NCBI GenBank assembly: GCA_030583865.1
Contig: CP129479.1
Span: 1,760,819 to 1,824,818, forward strand
Length of the DNA: 64,000 nt
Direction: 5' to 3'
DNA from: Thermodesulfobacteriota bacterium
GTDB lineage: Bacteria > Desulfobacterota > GWC2-55-46
In this document: one piece after another, positions 51,269-60,053 of the stretch
How positions within the stretch are numbered: the stretch's first letter is position 1
How the letters are laid out: each line of letters starts with the position of its first letter
The notes under the pieces: model-generated
What the model saw: the letters and a program-made list of their open reading frames with translations, nothing else
Databases searched by the model: none
Told to the model about the DNA's origin: nothing
Position numbers and translations under genes: made by a program

Positions 51269-51456
51269 GGACTGTTCACTGGCTGCGCCAAGTTACCGGC
51301 TGCTTCCAGGGTTGGCAGCCCTGGACCGACCGGCTTGATAAACCTATAAAAGTCTATCAGATTACAAAATAACATCAAATATCGGCCCCCGGAAGCGGAA
51401 TCGGGTTTTTAACGCGAGGACGCGGACTTGAATTGATTTGGGCCCGGGTTGTTTTT

Positions 51457-54030
51457 ATGTTAAAAATCCATATGCTTAAAGACCTTTCCAATCTCGTCAG
51501 GGACGCCGGCCTGCCGGTTAACGAGGCCGTTCCGGAACTCCTTTTTGCGCTCAAGAGAGGACGGAACGCTGTACTCGAGGCCCCTCCTGGCGCGGGAAAG
51601 ACCACGATGGTCCCACTGGCGGTCCTCGGAGAGGGCGGTGGCGACGGGTGGCTCGCGAAAAATCGCATCCTGATGCTCGAGCCGAGGAGGCTCGCGGCAA
51701 GGGCCGCGGCATCGAGGATGGCCGAACTCCTCGGCGAAAAGACCGGCGAGACCGTGGGCTACAGGACAAGGCTCGACAGCGCCATCGGCCCTCGGACGAG
51801 GATAGAGGTGGTTACGGAAGGGATACTCACGCGCCTCATTCAGGACGACCCATCGCTCGAAGGGACCGGGATAGTCGTCTTCGACGAATTCCATGAAAGG
51901 AGCGTGCACGCGGACCTCGGGCTCGCCCTGACTCTCGAATGCCAGTCGGCGTTAAGGGAAGACCTCCGGATACTCGTCATGTCGGCGACGCTCGACGGCA
52001 GGGAGATAGCCTCCCTCCTTGGAGGTGCGCCTGTCATAAGGAGCTTCGGGAGCTCGTATCCGGTGGACGTCAGGTATCTGCCCGGCGCATTGAGGCCCGA
52101 GCGGGCCGATACTGAGACCGGGCCGGATTTCATTAAAAAGGCGGTTTCAGCGGCCCTTTCGGCCTTGAGGGAAGAGGCCGGGAGCGTCCTGGTCTTTCTT
52201 CCCGGTAGCGGCGAGATAAAGCGGGTGGAAGCCGCGCTCAGGGAAAAGACCCTTACGCCGGACGTGGACATAGTCCCGCTATATGGAGACCTCTCCAGGG
52301 AGGCGCAGGACCTGGCCATAAGGCCCTCTCCTTTGGGGAGGAGAAAAATAGTGCTCGCGACTTCCATAGCGGAGACGAGCCTCACGATAGACGGTATACG
52401 GGTGGTCATAGACTCGGGGCTTAAGCGCGTGCCGCGCTTTTCTCCGGCAACAGGCTTGAGCAGGCTGGAGACGGTCAGGGTCACAAAGGACTCCGCGGCC
52501 CAGAGATGCGGCAGGGCCGGGAGGATAGCGCCCGGCGTCTGCCTGAGGCTATGGCCCGAGCACATGAACGCGGCCCTTAAGGAACGCGCGTCGCCCGAGA
52601 TACTGGAAGCCGACCTCCTGCCCCTGGCCCTTGAGCTTTCGGTCTGGGGGGCCGCCGGCCCGGAGAAGCTCAAGTGGCTCGACCCGCCGCCAAAAGGGGC
52701 GCTCTCCCAGGCAAGGGAGCTTCTCCTCCGGCTTGGGGCCGTCAACTGCGACGGAGCCGCGACCGCCCACGGAAGGGATATGGCGAGGCTTCCCCTTCAC
52801 CCGCGCCTTGCTCACATGGTCATCAAGGGAAATTCAATCGGACTCGGCGCGCTCGCATGCGGTATCGCCGCCTTCCTTACTGAGCGGGACTTCCTCAAGG
52901 ACGAAAGGGACCCGGACCTTAGGCACAGGCTGGAGCTACTCTCCGGCAACGCCAGCGGCGGGGCCCGTTCAATAGACAGGCACGCCCTTGAAAGGGTAAA
53001 GTCGGCCTCCCGGCAGCTCGAAAAACAGCTCGGCATAAGGGGCCGGCCACGAGACCCGGACAAGGCAGGGCTGCTCCTCGCCTTCGCGTACCCGGACAGG
53101 ATCGGAAAAAGGAGGGGCGGCGCGCGGGACGGACGCTATCTCCTCGCAAACGGAAGGGGCGCTATCCTTCAGGCCTCGACCGCGGGCGCGGAGTATATCG
53201 TAGCCGCAAGCCTCGAAGGCGGAGAGAGGGACTCGCGCGTATTTCTCGCGGCCCCGCTCATCGAATCCTGGATAGACGAACATTTCAGCGACCTGATCGA
53301 AGCAGTTGAAATCATCGATTGGGACCAGCAGGAGAAATGCGTCATAGCCAGGACCGAAAGGAGGCTCTCGGCGCTCGTCCTATCCGAAAGGCAGATAAAG
53401 GACCCGGACAGGGAAAGGGTGCTTGATGCGCTCTTCAAGGGAATAAGGCTGAACGGCATCAAGGCGCTACCCTGGGACAGGCACTCGGAAGGCCTCAGGG
53501 CGCGCATAAACTTTCTAAACCGCGTAGGCAATCTTACCGGGGCCGCCTTCCCCGGCCTTACGGACGAGAAGCTCCTGGGCTCGCTTGAGGAATGGCTCGG
53601 GCCGTGCGCATCCGGCATGACAAGGCTTGAGCACCTTAAAGGAATCGACATGAAGGCCGCCATGCTCGGCTTGCTTTCGTGGGATGAGCGCGAATCGCTC
53701 GAAAGGCTCGCCCCGTCCCACATCATAGTACCGAGCGGCTCCAGGATAGCCATAGACTATTCGGGCGAGCGCCCTGTGCTCGCCGTAAGGCTCCAGGAGA
53801 TGTTCGGGCTCGCCTCGACCCCCGCGATAGCAGGAGGAAAAGCAAAGCTCCTCCTGCACCTCCTTTCCCCCGCGGGCCGCCCGATGCAGGTAACCGACGA
53901 CCTTGCCGGTTTCTGGGCCTCAAGCTACCAGCTCGTCAAAAAGGAGCTCCGGGGAAGGTACCCGAAGCACCACTGGCCGGACGACCCGATGGCTGCCGAG
54001 CCGTCAAGGGGCGCTAAAAGGAAGAAATAG
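51457..54030 (+). CDS. hrpB: ATP-dependent helicase HrpB
   Basis: DEAH/RHA-type helicase, 857 aa. Walker A PPGAGKTTMVP, DEFHERS (variant of DEAH), SATLDG, then ATSIAETSLTI and QRCGRAGRIAPG. The HrpB_C domain at the end (WPDDPMAAEPSRGAK) and the LASTPAIAGGKAKLLLHLLSPAGRPMQVTDDLAGFW segment are diagnostic of HrpB. No strong ribosome binding site; the ATG at 51457 is chosen, with a TTG at 51433 and ATG at 51472 as alternatives. E. coli HrpB has 809 aa. Function in the cell is poorly known. A MalY-type gene starts 16 bases later. Confidence 0.94.
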   Translation: MLKIHMLKDLSNLVRDAGLPVNEAVPELLFALKRGRNAVLEAPPGAGKTTMVPLAVLGEGGGDGWLAKNRILMLEPRRLAARAAASRMAELLGEKTGETVGYRTRLDSAIGPRTRIEVVTEGILTRLIQDDPSLEGTGIVVFDEFHERSVHADLGLALTLECQSALREDLRILVMSATLDGREIASLLGGAPVIRSFGSSYPVDVRYLPGALRPERADTETGPDFIKKAVSAALSALREEAGSVLVFLPGSGEIKRVEAALREKTLTPDVDIVPLYGDLSREAQDLAIRPSPLGRRKIVLATSIAETSLTIDGIRVVIDSGLKRVPRFSPATGLSRLETVRVTKDSAAQRCGRAGRIAPGVCLRLWPEHMNAALKERASPEILEADLLPLALELSVWGAAGPEKLKWLDPPPKGALSQARELLLRLGAVNCDGAATAHGRDMARLPLHPRLAHMVIKGNSIGLGALACGIAAFLTERDFLKDERDPDLRHRLELLSGNASGGARSIDRHALERVKSASRQLEKQLGIRGRPRDPDKAGLLLAFAYPDRIGKRRGGARDGRYLLANGRGAILQASTAGAEYIVAASLEGGERDSRVFLAAPLIESWIDEHFSDLIEAVEIIDWDQQEKCVIARTERRLSALVLSERQIKDPDRERVLDALFKGIRLNGIKALPWDRHSEGLRARINFLNRVGNLTGAAFPGLTDEKLLGSLEEWLGPCASGMTRLEHLKGIDMKAAMLGLLSWDERESLERLAPSHIIVPSGSRIAIDYSGERPVLAVRLQEMFGLASTPAIAGGKAKLLLHLLSPAGRPMQVTDDLAGFWASSYQLVKKELRGRYPKHHWPDDPMAAEPSRGAKRKK

Positions 54031-54046
54031 AAAATCGGAGGAATGC

Positions 54047-55216
54047 GTGAAATACGACTTCGACAGGATAATCCCCAGGACCGGGACAGATTCGGTCAAA
54101 TGGGACCACCACCAGATGAAGGGCGAGGTGGACGAGATGATCCCCATGTCCATAGCGGACATGGACTTCGAGGCCCCTGACTTCGTTATTGAAGCGATAA
54201 TAGAAAGGGCCAGGCACGGCATCTTCGGTTATACGGTAGTGCCTGAGGGCTATTATTCTTCGCTCTCCGGATGGCTCTTTAGGAGGTCGGGCTGGGAGGT
54301 GAGGAAGGAATGGATACGGCCCACTCCCGGGGTAATCCCGGCCCTCGCCTTTGCGGTGCAGTCATTCACCGAGCCCGGGGATGGAGTAATAATTCAGCCG
54401 CCCGTCTACCACCCGTTCAGGGCCGTAATCGCCGATAACGGCAGGACCGTCGTGAATAACCCGCTCAAATGCGAAGGAAACGCGTATTCGATGGATATCG
54501 AGGGGCTTAAGCGCGCAGCCAACGGCAGGACGAAGATGATAATCATCTCCAGCCCGCACAACCCTGTAGGCAGGGTATGGCGACGGGAGGAGCTTGAGGA
54601 GCTGGCGGAAGTCTGCCTTGAAAACGGCATTATAATCATATCCGACGAGATACACGCGGACCTCGTTATGCCAGGCTGCACGCACACGCCCACGGCAACG
54701 CTTTCGGACGAGGTTTCGAAAATAACCGTAACTTGCACATCCCCGAGCAAGACCTTCAACCTCGCGGAGCTTCACGTTGCAAACACCATAATCCCTGACA
54801 GGGGGCTCTATGAAAGGTTCGACCTGGCGCTCTCCAAGGCGGGGCTCAAGAGGCCGAACGTGCTCGGCATGGCCGCACTGGAGGCCGCCTACACAAAGGG
54901 CGGCGCATGGGTAAATGAGCTCATCGCCTATCTCAACGGGAACTACCTTTTCATGAGGGACTTTTTTCCGGAAAAGCTCCCTGAGGTAAAGGTATCGGCA
55001 ATGGAAGGGACCTATCTCGGATGGCTCGATTTCAGGGGTCTAGGCCTCCCGGAGGCCGCGGTGGATGAAAGGCTCCTTTTGAAGGCAAGGGTGGACATGA
55101 CGCCCGGGCGCATATTCGGCCCGGGCGGGGAAGGCTTCTACAGGATGAACCTGGCCTGCCCGAGGGCGGCGCTTGAAAAGGCGCTCACGCGGATATACGG
55201 GGCCTTCAGGGAATAG
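54047..55216 (+). CDS. MalY/PatB-type cystathionine beta-lyase (PLP)
   Basis: Fold-type I PLP enzyme, 389 aa. Start is a GTG at 54047 behind GGAGG. Typical opening FDRIIPRTGTDSVKWD, then IADMDFEAPDFVIEAI, VIIQPPVYHPF, SSPHNPVGRVW, ISDEIHADLV, and the PLP lysine in SPSKTFNLAEL. Most such enzymes split cystathionine or cysteine conjugates; some also act as regulators (MalY). Follows hrpB by 16 bases and probably shares its transcript. Confidence 0.93.
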   Translation: MKYDFDRIIPRTGTDSVKWDHHQMKGEVDEMIPMSIADMDFEAPDFVIEAIIERARHGIFGYTVVPEGYYSSLSGWLFRRSGWEVRKEWIRPTPGVIPALAFAVQSFTEPGDGVIIQPPVYHPFRAVIADNGRTVVNNPLKCEGNAYSMDIEGLKRAANGRTKMIIISSPHNPVGRVWRREELEELAEVCLENGIIIISDEIHADLVMPGCTHTPTATLSDEVSKITVTCTSPSKTFNLAELHVANTIIPDRGLYERFDLALSKAGLKRPNVLGMAALEAAYTKGGAWVNELIAYLNGNYLFMRDFFPEKLPEVKVSAMEGTYLGWLDFRGLGLPEAAVDERLLLKARVDMTPGRIFGPGGEGFYRMNLACPRAALEKALTRIYGAFRE

Positions 55217-55270
55217 CGTCGCCTCTTTCTGTTATACTCCTTATGAAAAAGATGAGGAACCGGAGGCCGG

Positions 55271-55678
55271 ATGAGTCATCTGATTATTGCCGTTATCCTG
55301 ATTGCGCTCGGGGCGGTACCGGCGCTTACGCAGCAGAAAGGCGATGCATACGAGGCGCAAACCGGTCCGGACGGCGTTCAAAGGGCTGCGGTAACAGCCA
55401 GGAGCTATTATTTCAGGCCGGATCATATTATCGTCAAGGCCGGGGAGCCTGTCGAGCTTGAGTTAAGGTCCGATTCACTCATCGTCCCGCACGATTTTAT
55501 CATAGACGCCCCTGAAGCGGGTATCGAGGTCTCGGAGGAGCTTACCAGGAAGCCTGTCTTCGTAAGGTTCACGCCGGTAAAAACCGGGATATACCGGTTC
55601 TACTGCGGGAAGGACTTCCCTCTTCAAAGGAGCCACAGGGAAAAGGGGATGGAAGGGGTGCTTGAAGTCATGCCCTGA
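55271..55678 (+). CDS. Exported cupredoxin-like protein
   Basis: 135 aa with a signal peptide (MSHLIIAVILIALGAVPALTQ). Cupredoxin fold like the CuA or plastocyanin group: possible copper ligands H74 (VPHDF), C112 (FYCGKDF), H122 (RSH) and M127 (GMEG), the type-1 copper set. Sequence around RSYYFRPDHIIVKAGEPVELELRS is typical of cupredoxin_1 domains. May carry electrons in the periplasm or store copper. It is a single gene with a terminator after it. Confidence 0.85.
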   Translation: MSHLIIAVILIALGAVPALTQQKGDAYEAQTGPDGVQRAAVTARSYYFRPDHIIVKAGEPVELELRSDSLIVPHDFIIDAPEAGIEVSEELTRKPVFVRFTPVKTGIYRFYCGKDFPLQRSHREKGMEGVLEVMP

Positions 55679-55705
55679 TATTGCGTTCTCGTGCGGCAGT
55701 GGAAA

Positions 55706-55745
55706 GGAAAAGGGAGGCTGTCCCGCCTGGGACAGCCTCCCTTTG
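55706..55745. terminator. Bidirectional terminator between convergent genes
   Basis: AAAGGGAGGCTGTCCC, loop GCCT, GGGACAGCCTCCCTTT. A 13-bp stem shared by the cupredoxin gene (plus) and the thioredoxin-like ferredoxin gene (minus). Confidence 0.9.
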
Positions 55746-55773
55746 ACATTGCCCCTGCTTTCTTCTGCTCCGT

Positions 55774-56100
55774 CTACTTCCAGTCCCTGTCCTCCATCAC
55801 CTTCCTGTTGACGGGTTTTCCACCGACAAGGTGCTCCTTTGTGATGGCCGCCGCGTCTGCCGGGGCCAAGTCCCTGTAGAAGACGTTGTCCGGGAATACG
55901 GCGGCAATGGGCCCCTCGAAGCACGGCCCCATGCAGCCTGTCTGCACGAGCGCGAACCTGCCGAAGAGGTCCTGCTGCTCGAATTCCTTCGCGAATGCCA
56001 TTAGCACCTCGCGGCCACCCCTCAGCGTGCATGAGCCCTTCGGGTGCCCTTCGGGCCTCTCGTTCACGCATACGTAGACGAACTTTTCCGGTTTTGCCAT
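55774..56100 (-). CDS. Thioredoxin-like [2Fe-2S] ferredoxin
   Basis: 108 aa from the ATG at 56100, behind AGGAGGGGG. Four cysteines: C11 and C24 (VYVCVNERPEGHPKGSC), C56 and C60 (TGCMGPCFEGP), the set that holds a [2Fe-2S] cluster in thioredoxin-like ferredoxins and NuoE-type proteins. Partner unknown. The neighbouring cupredoxin gene, on the opposite strand, also encodes an electron carrier. Confidence 0.9.
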   Translation of the reverse strand: MAKPEKFVYVCVNERPEGHPKGSCTLRGGREVLMAFAKEFEQQDLFGRFALVQTGCMGPCFEGPIAAVFPDNVFYRDLAPADAAAITKEHLVGGKPVNRKVMEDRDWK

Positions 56101-56192
56101 GTATCCCCCTCCTGCAGAAAATCTGATTTGCGGCCCCACGGGGCCCGGCCAATGGATTATATCAAAAAATCGAATTCGCGGCAGGGTACCCT

Positions 56193-56262
56193 GAAAAAAA
56201 GCCCTGAAACCCGTTTTTCCGGGTTTCAGGGCTTTTCGTGTCTGCGGGGCCGACGGGAGCGG
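56193..56262. repeat. Terminator plus degenerate copy of tRNA-Asp 3' end
   Basis: GCCCTGAAACCCG...CGGGTTTCAGGGCTTTT is an intrinsic terminator, followed by TGTCTGCGGGGCCGACGGGA. The same order occurs at 63009-63075, where GTCTGGCGGGGCCGACGGGA is the start (read on plus) of the tRNA-Asp gene. One G is lost, which would disrupt the CCA end. It looks like a remnant of an integration site. Confidence 0.5.
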
Positions 56263-56288
56263 AGGGCCATCGGGTGACTTCTTGAAAG

Positions 56289-56663
56289 TCAGTGCTTTTC
56301 GCCCCTACCCTCAGGTGCCGTCTTTTTCGATCCCTGCCAGGGCCAGTGCCCTTCGATGTCAAGAGAAAGGGTCCATCCCAGGAACGTCCGCACCACTACG
56401 AGGCCGCCCAGCAGAGCGAGACTTTGCGGCGTCATCTCGACGACGGTACGGATTATATCAGCGGCCACCAGGAGTTCGAGACCTAGCAGGAGCGTCTTCC
56501 CCAGCACTATACGGTACCTCTCATAGGCGCCTGCGACCGTCGTCGTCGCCGAGTTTAAAAGCCATCGTACCGTTCCGAATGTGATGAGGCAGACCATGAC
56601 CAGCACAGCCAATGCCTCAATGCCGGTGGCGGCGAGTTCGCTCCAGCCGCTTACCTGTTCCAT
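56289..56663 (-). CDS. DUF1622-family membrane protein
   Basis: 124 aa with three hydrophobic stretches (ALAVLVMVCLITFGTV; IVLGKTLLLGLELLVAADII; LALLGGLVVVRTFLGWTLSLDIEG). The pattern LLGLELLVAADIIRTV and VRTFLGWTLSLDIEG identifies DUF1622, whose function is not known. Inner-membrane location predicted. Single gene at the edge of an accessory block. Confidence 0.85.
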   Translation of the reverse strand: MEQVSGWSELAATGIEALAVLVMVCLITFGTVRWLLNSATTTVAGAYERYRIVLGKTLLLGLELLVAADIIRTVVEMTPQSLALLGGLVVVRTFLGWTLSLDIEGHWPWQGSKKTAPEGRGEKH

Positions 56664-56889
56664 CGCCTGCCTCCTGCCCCGTGTTCCTGGCGTCCGAAAG
56701 CGGCACGAGCTCTGCCTGCTTTCCCGCCACGCTGCCCGTCGTCAAGGCAATCGACCGGCCTCGGATACGGATACCCTGCAAAGCGCTATGGCGTCCTTCC
56801 GCTGTCAATGTAAATAAATCCAAATAAAAAGCCGCGGTATTTGACCGGCGGACTACAGTCCGGCGGTCAAGTGCCGGGTTCAGGCTTGC

Positions 56890-58407
56890 TCAAGCCGCCT
56901 TTGAGCCCGACGAGGCGGATTCAAGAGCCTCTTTCTTTCGCTGGAGGCTCTCCATCACATCGCCCATAGCCCAGCTTTCCGGGCGCTGCCTTGGCGGAAA
57001 TTCCATCAAGGTCTTCATATATTCGCCAACGAGCGCGCTGGCCGGGATAAGCATGAACATCCGGTCAGCACGCCACTTCTGGTAGAAGACGTCAGCGGAT
57101 ACTTCCGCGTTCTCGAAAGGATCAGACCGCAGGTTGACGAGTATCGGCCACCTCAAATTTGTGAACGGTTCCTGCCAAACCTGAAGGCCCTCCCCCCGCT
57201 GGACGGTAAAATGGACTTTCCAGTTGCCGTAACGGAGCGCCATCAGGTCGCCTTCGTCGCTCCAGTAAAGAAAGCCATGCCGCGGGTTCTCCTTTACCTC
57301 GCCTTTCCAGTAAGGGAGGAGATTTATGCCGTCAATATGGACCTTGAATCTCTTCTTGCCTGCGGCGTAGCCTTTTTTGAGCTTCTCGACGATGTCCGGT
57401 TCCCCGGCTGCTGCCGCAAGCGTCGGCAGCATGTCCTGGTGAGAGAATATGTCGTTGCTGACGGTGCCCGGCTTTATTACCCCGGGCCAGCGTATGGCGC
57501 ACGGCACGCGCCAGCCGCCTTCCCAGTTAGTGTCCTTCTCCCCGCGGAAAGGGGTAGTGCCCCCGTCCGGCCAGCTCAGCTCTTCGGCGCCGTTGTCGGT
57601 AGAGTACATGACGATAGTGTTGTCGGCTATACCGAGTTCATCGAGCTTGGCAAGGATCTCGCCCACCTGGCGGTCGTGTTCGACCAGTCCGTCGGCGGTA
57701 ACGCCCAAGCCTGTCCTGCCCGCGCATTCCTTTTTCAAGTGCGTCCAGACGTGCATTTTTGTCGAGTTCCACCAGCAGAAGAAGGGCTTTCCGGCCTTGT
57801 GCTGGCGCTCGATGAAGTCTATCGCGCTTGCCGTTACCTCCTCGTCCATTGTCTCCATGCGCTTTCTGGTCAGCGGGCCGGTATCCTCGATCTTCTGTGT
57901 GCCGTCAGGATTCGCCAAGCAGCGCAGCACGCCCCGCGGCCCGAACTTCTTCCTGAATTCGGGGTCCTTGGGGTAGTCCTCGTTTTCCGGTTCCTCTTCA
58001 GCGTTCAAGTGATAAAGGTTTCCGAAAAACTCGTCGAAGCCGTGAACAGTGGGCAAAAACTCATCCCGGTCGCCGAGGTGATTTTTGCCGAACTGGCCGC
58101 AGACGTACCCGTGCGGCTTGAGCATGTCGGCGATGGTGGGGTCTTCCGGCTGAAGGCCGATCTTGGAGCCGGGGAGCCCGACCTTCGTCAGCCCCGTCCG
58201 GATCGGGGACTGGCCGGTGATGAAAGCCGCCCTCCCGGCGGTGCAGCTTTGCTGCCCGTACCAGTCCGTGAACATCGCCCCTTCCCTGGCGATCCGGTCG
58301 ATGTTTGGGGTCCTATAGCCCATGATGCCGTGGTTGTATGCGCTTATGTTGAACCAGCCGATATCATCACCAAACAGAATCAGAATATTCGGTTGTTTCT
58401 TGGCCAT
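56890..58407 (-). CDS. Type I sulfatase (arylsulfatase)
   Basis: Hydrolyses sulfate esters after its active-site cysteine is turned into formylglycine. The motif CTAGR at C55 (QQSCTAGRAAFITGQSP) is the C-x-[P/A]-x-R signature; D14 and D15 (FGDDIGW) are metal ligands, with DNGAEE later. 505 aa from the ATG at 58407, behind GGGAGG; the longer frame start is not needed. No signal peptide, so it is cytosolic or exported by other means. The sulfatase-maturing radical SAM gene lies 89 bases upstream on the same strand, which explains how the cysteine is modified without oxygen. Substrate unknown. Confidence 0.92.
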   Translation of the reverse strand: MAKKQPNILILFGDDIGWFNISAYNHGIMGYRTPNIDRIAREGAMFTDWYGQQSCTAGRAAFITGQSPIRTGLTKVGLPGSKIGLQPEDPTIADMLKPHGYVCGQFGKNHLGDRDEFLPTVHGFDEFFGNLYHLNAEEEPENEDYPKDPEFRKKFGPRGVLRCLANPDGTQKIEDTGPLTRKRMETMDEEVTASAIDFIERQHKAGKPFFCWWNSTKMHVWTHLKKECAGRTGLGVTADGLVEHDRQVGEILAKLDELGIADNTIVMYSTDNGAEELSWPDGGTTPFRGEKDTNWEGGWRVPCAIRWPGVIKPGTVSNDIFSHQDMLPTLAAAAGEPDIVEKLKKGYAAGKKRFKVHIDGINLLPYWKGEVKENPRHGFLYWSDEGDLMALRYGNWKVHFTVQRGEGLQVWQEPFTNLRWPILVNLRSDPFENAEVSADVFYQKWRADRMFMLIPASALVGEYMKTLMEFPPRQRPESWAMGDVMESLQRKKEALESASSGSKAA

Positions 58408-58495
58408 GTTTTTCCTCCCGTTCTGATTGACCTTCATTGACGCGCCGAGACCGCGGCATCGGTCATGGAATCCATTTTGCCGAAAAATCCGGTCT

Positions 58496-59722
58496 TTACG
58501 TCGCGTTTTGCACCTTGCCTCTTCGTTTTCGTTCCGCTCCCATCAAATTCATGACCTCACCAGCCGGCCTTCCTCGCCGGATCAGGCCGGCCATAATTTT
58601 CATGGGACGGTCCGCATGCCTGAAAAACGCCTTGTAGCCGCCGCAGAGGTAGTTCAAACCAGCCTCTCCGTCCGGCGTGCGCATGAAACGGTTCTTTGGA
58701 CATTCGCCGTTGCAGATATGAAGGACTTCGCATTTGAGGCAATACCCTGGGAGCGTGTCCCGCTTGTCGTTCCCGAACCGCTCCTGTTGGGCCGAGGACA
58801 CGAGCTCTATCATCGGCGTCTTAAGTATGTTTCCCAGGTAGAAATCGGGCGAGACGAAGTGGTCGCAGGAATACAGGTCGCCATTGTGTTCCAGCGCCGT
58901 CCCCTGGCCGCATGTAGGCCCGAATATGCAAAGGGTCCCCGCCATTCCGAGCCAGCCGGCAAGGGCCCCGTCAAAGTTCAGGATGAAGGACCGGCCCACG
59001 TCGTTTACGACCCATTCGTCAAAGATCTCGATCAGAAAGCGCGCCCATTGCCCTGGCCGAACGCTCTTTTCCGTGACCGCATTGCCTTCTGCTTCCCTCT
59101 CTACTATCGGGATGAACTGGAGATACTGTGATCTGAGCTCGTCGCGAAGAAACCGGTATACCTTAAGAGGATGCTCGGCGTTCATCCTGTTGACCGTGCA
59201 GAGGATGTTGAATTCCACGCGGTGCTTCTGCAGCAGCCTGGCGGCCTTCATGGCCCGCTCGAACGTCCCATGACCTCCCATGTCCTTCCGGTAGAAGTCG
59301 TGAAGTTCTCGGGGGCCGTCCATGCTCAAGCCGACGAGGAAATTGTTCTCATGAAAGAATTGACACCAATTGTCGGCGAGCAGTACTCCGTTGGTCTGGA
59401 AAGAGTTCTCGATTACGGTTCCGGGCTTTTTGTACCTTCTTTGCAGCTCGACCGAACGCCTGAAAAAGTCTAGCCCCATGAGCGTCGGCTCGCCGCCCTG
59501 CCATGCCACGGTCACTCGCGGCACCTGATGAGCCTCGAAGAGCTGCCTTATGTAAGACTCGTGGACGTCGTCCGGCATCCGGAAATTGCTTCCAGGATAC
59601 AGTTCCTTTTTTTTAAGGAAAAAACAGTAGTCGCAATTCAGATTGCAGGCGGAGCCTGACGGCTTTGCCATGACATGAAATGCCATGGGGGCTTTTATCG
59701 ACCCGCTTTCGGCCTTTGTCAT
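58496..59722 (-). CDS. Anaerobic sulfatase-maturating enzyme (radical SAM/SPASM)
   Basis: Converts the sulfatase cysteine to formylglycine using SAM and [4Fe-4S] clusters, an oxygen-independent route. Radical SAM motif CNLNCDYC at 26-33, then WQGGEPTLMG, SFQTNG and GLSMDGP. The C-terminal SPASM clusters use CIFGPTCGQG, YSCDHFV, YCLKCEVLHICNGECPKN. 408 aa from the ATG at 59722; an upstream ATG at 59773 is possible. The adjacent CTAGR sulfatase is the evident substrate. Anaerobic maturation fits an anaerobic life style. Confidence 0.92.
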   Translation of the reverse strand: MTKAESGSIKAPMAFHVMAKPSGSACNLNCDYCFFLKKKELYPGSNFRMPDDVHESYIRQLFEAHQVPRVTVAWQGGEPTLMGLDFFRRSVELQRRYKKPGTVIENSFQTNGVLLADNWCQFFHENNFLVGLSMDGPRELHDFYRKDMGGHGTFERAMKAARLLQKHRVEFNILCTVNRMNAEHPLKVYRFLRDELRSQYLQFIPIVEREAEGNAVTEKSVRPGQWARFLIEIFDEWVVNDVGRSFILNFDGALAGWLGMAGTLCIFGPTCGQGTALEHNGDLYSCDHFVSPDFYLGNILKTPMIELVSSAQQERFGNDKRDTLPGYCLKCEVLHICNGECPKNRFMRTPDGEAGLNYLCGGYKAFFRHADRPMKIMAGLIRRGRPAGEVMNLMGAERKRRGKVQNAT

Positions 59723-60053
59723 GCGTGTTGTGCCTCTTCTGGAATTCAGCCGTATCGACTGCGTTTGGCTCATGCACTATGCCGGTGTGCGGCGCTTCCA
59801 CAGCCCGTGCATACTGCTTGGGCGTCCTGTCCTCTTATTTAAGTTTTATCTCAATTCCGATTTTGTCAAACCATAAGCCTCTGGCGGCCTGCGGCCACCC
59901 TAGGCCGCTTGCAGGCAGATGAATCGGTGCTAAGCTAATATGTATCTGAACAGTTTTTCAATTCCTCACCTGAAGGCAGGGCTTCACGGACCCTTACCAG
60001 CCGCGCCGCAAAATGGGGCAAGCGTCCAATTCATAGAACCAGGGGACGAGCGG

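Noticed and set aside
51250-51400. yybP-ykoY manganese riboswitch before the P-type ATPase
   Set aside because: The conserved GGGGAGUAG-type loop and the paired loop are not seen; only a terminator and generic hairpins are present.
57211-58440. 409-aa plus-strand ORF
   Set aside because: Antisense to the sulfatase, which has clear active-site motifs.
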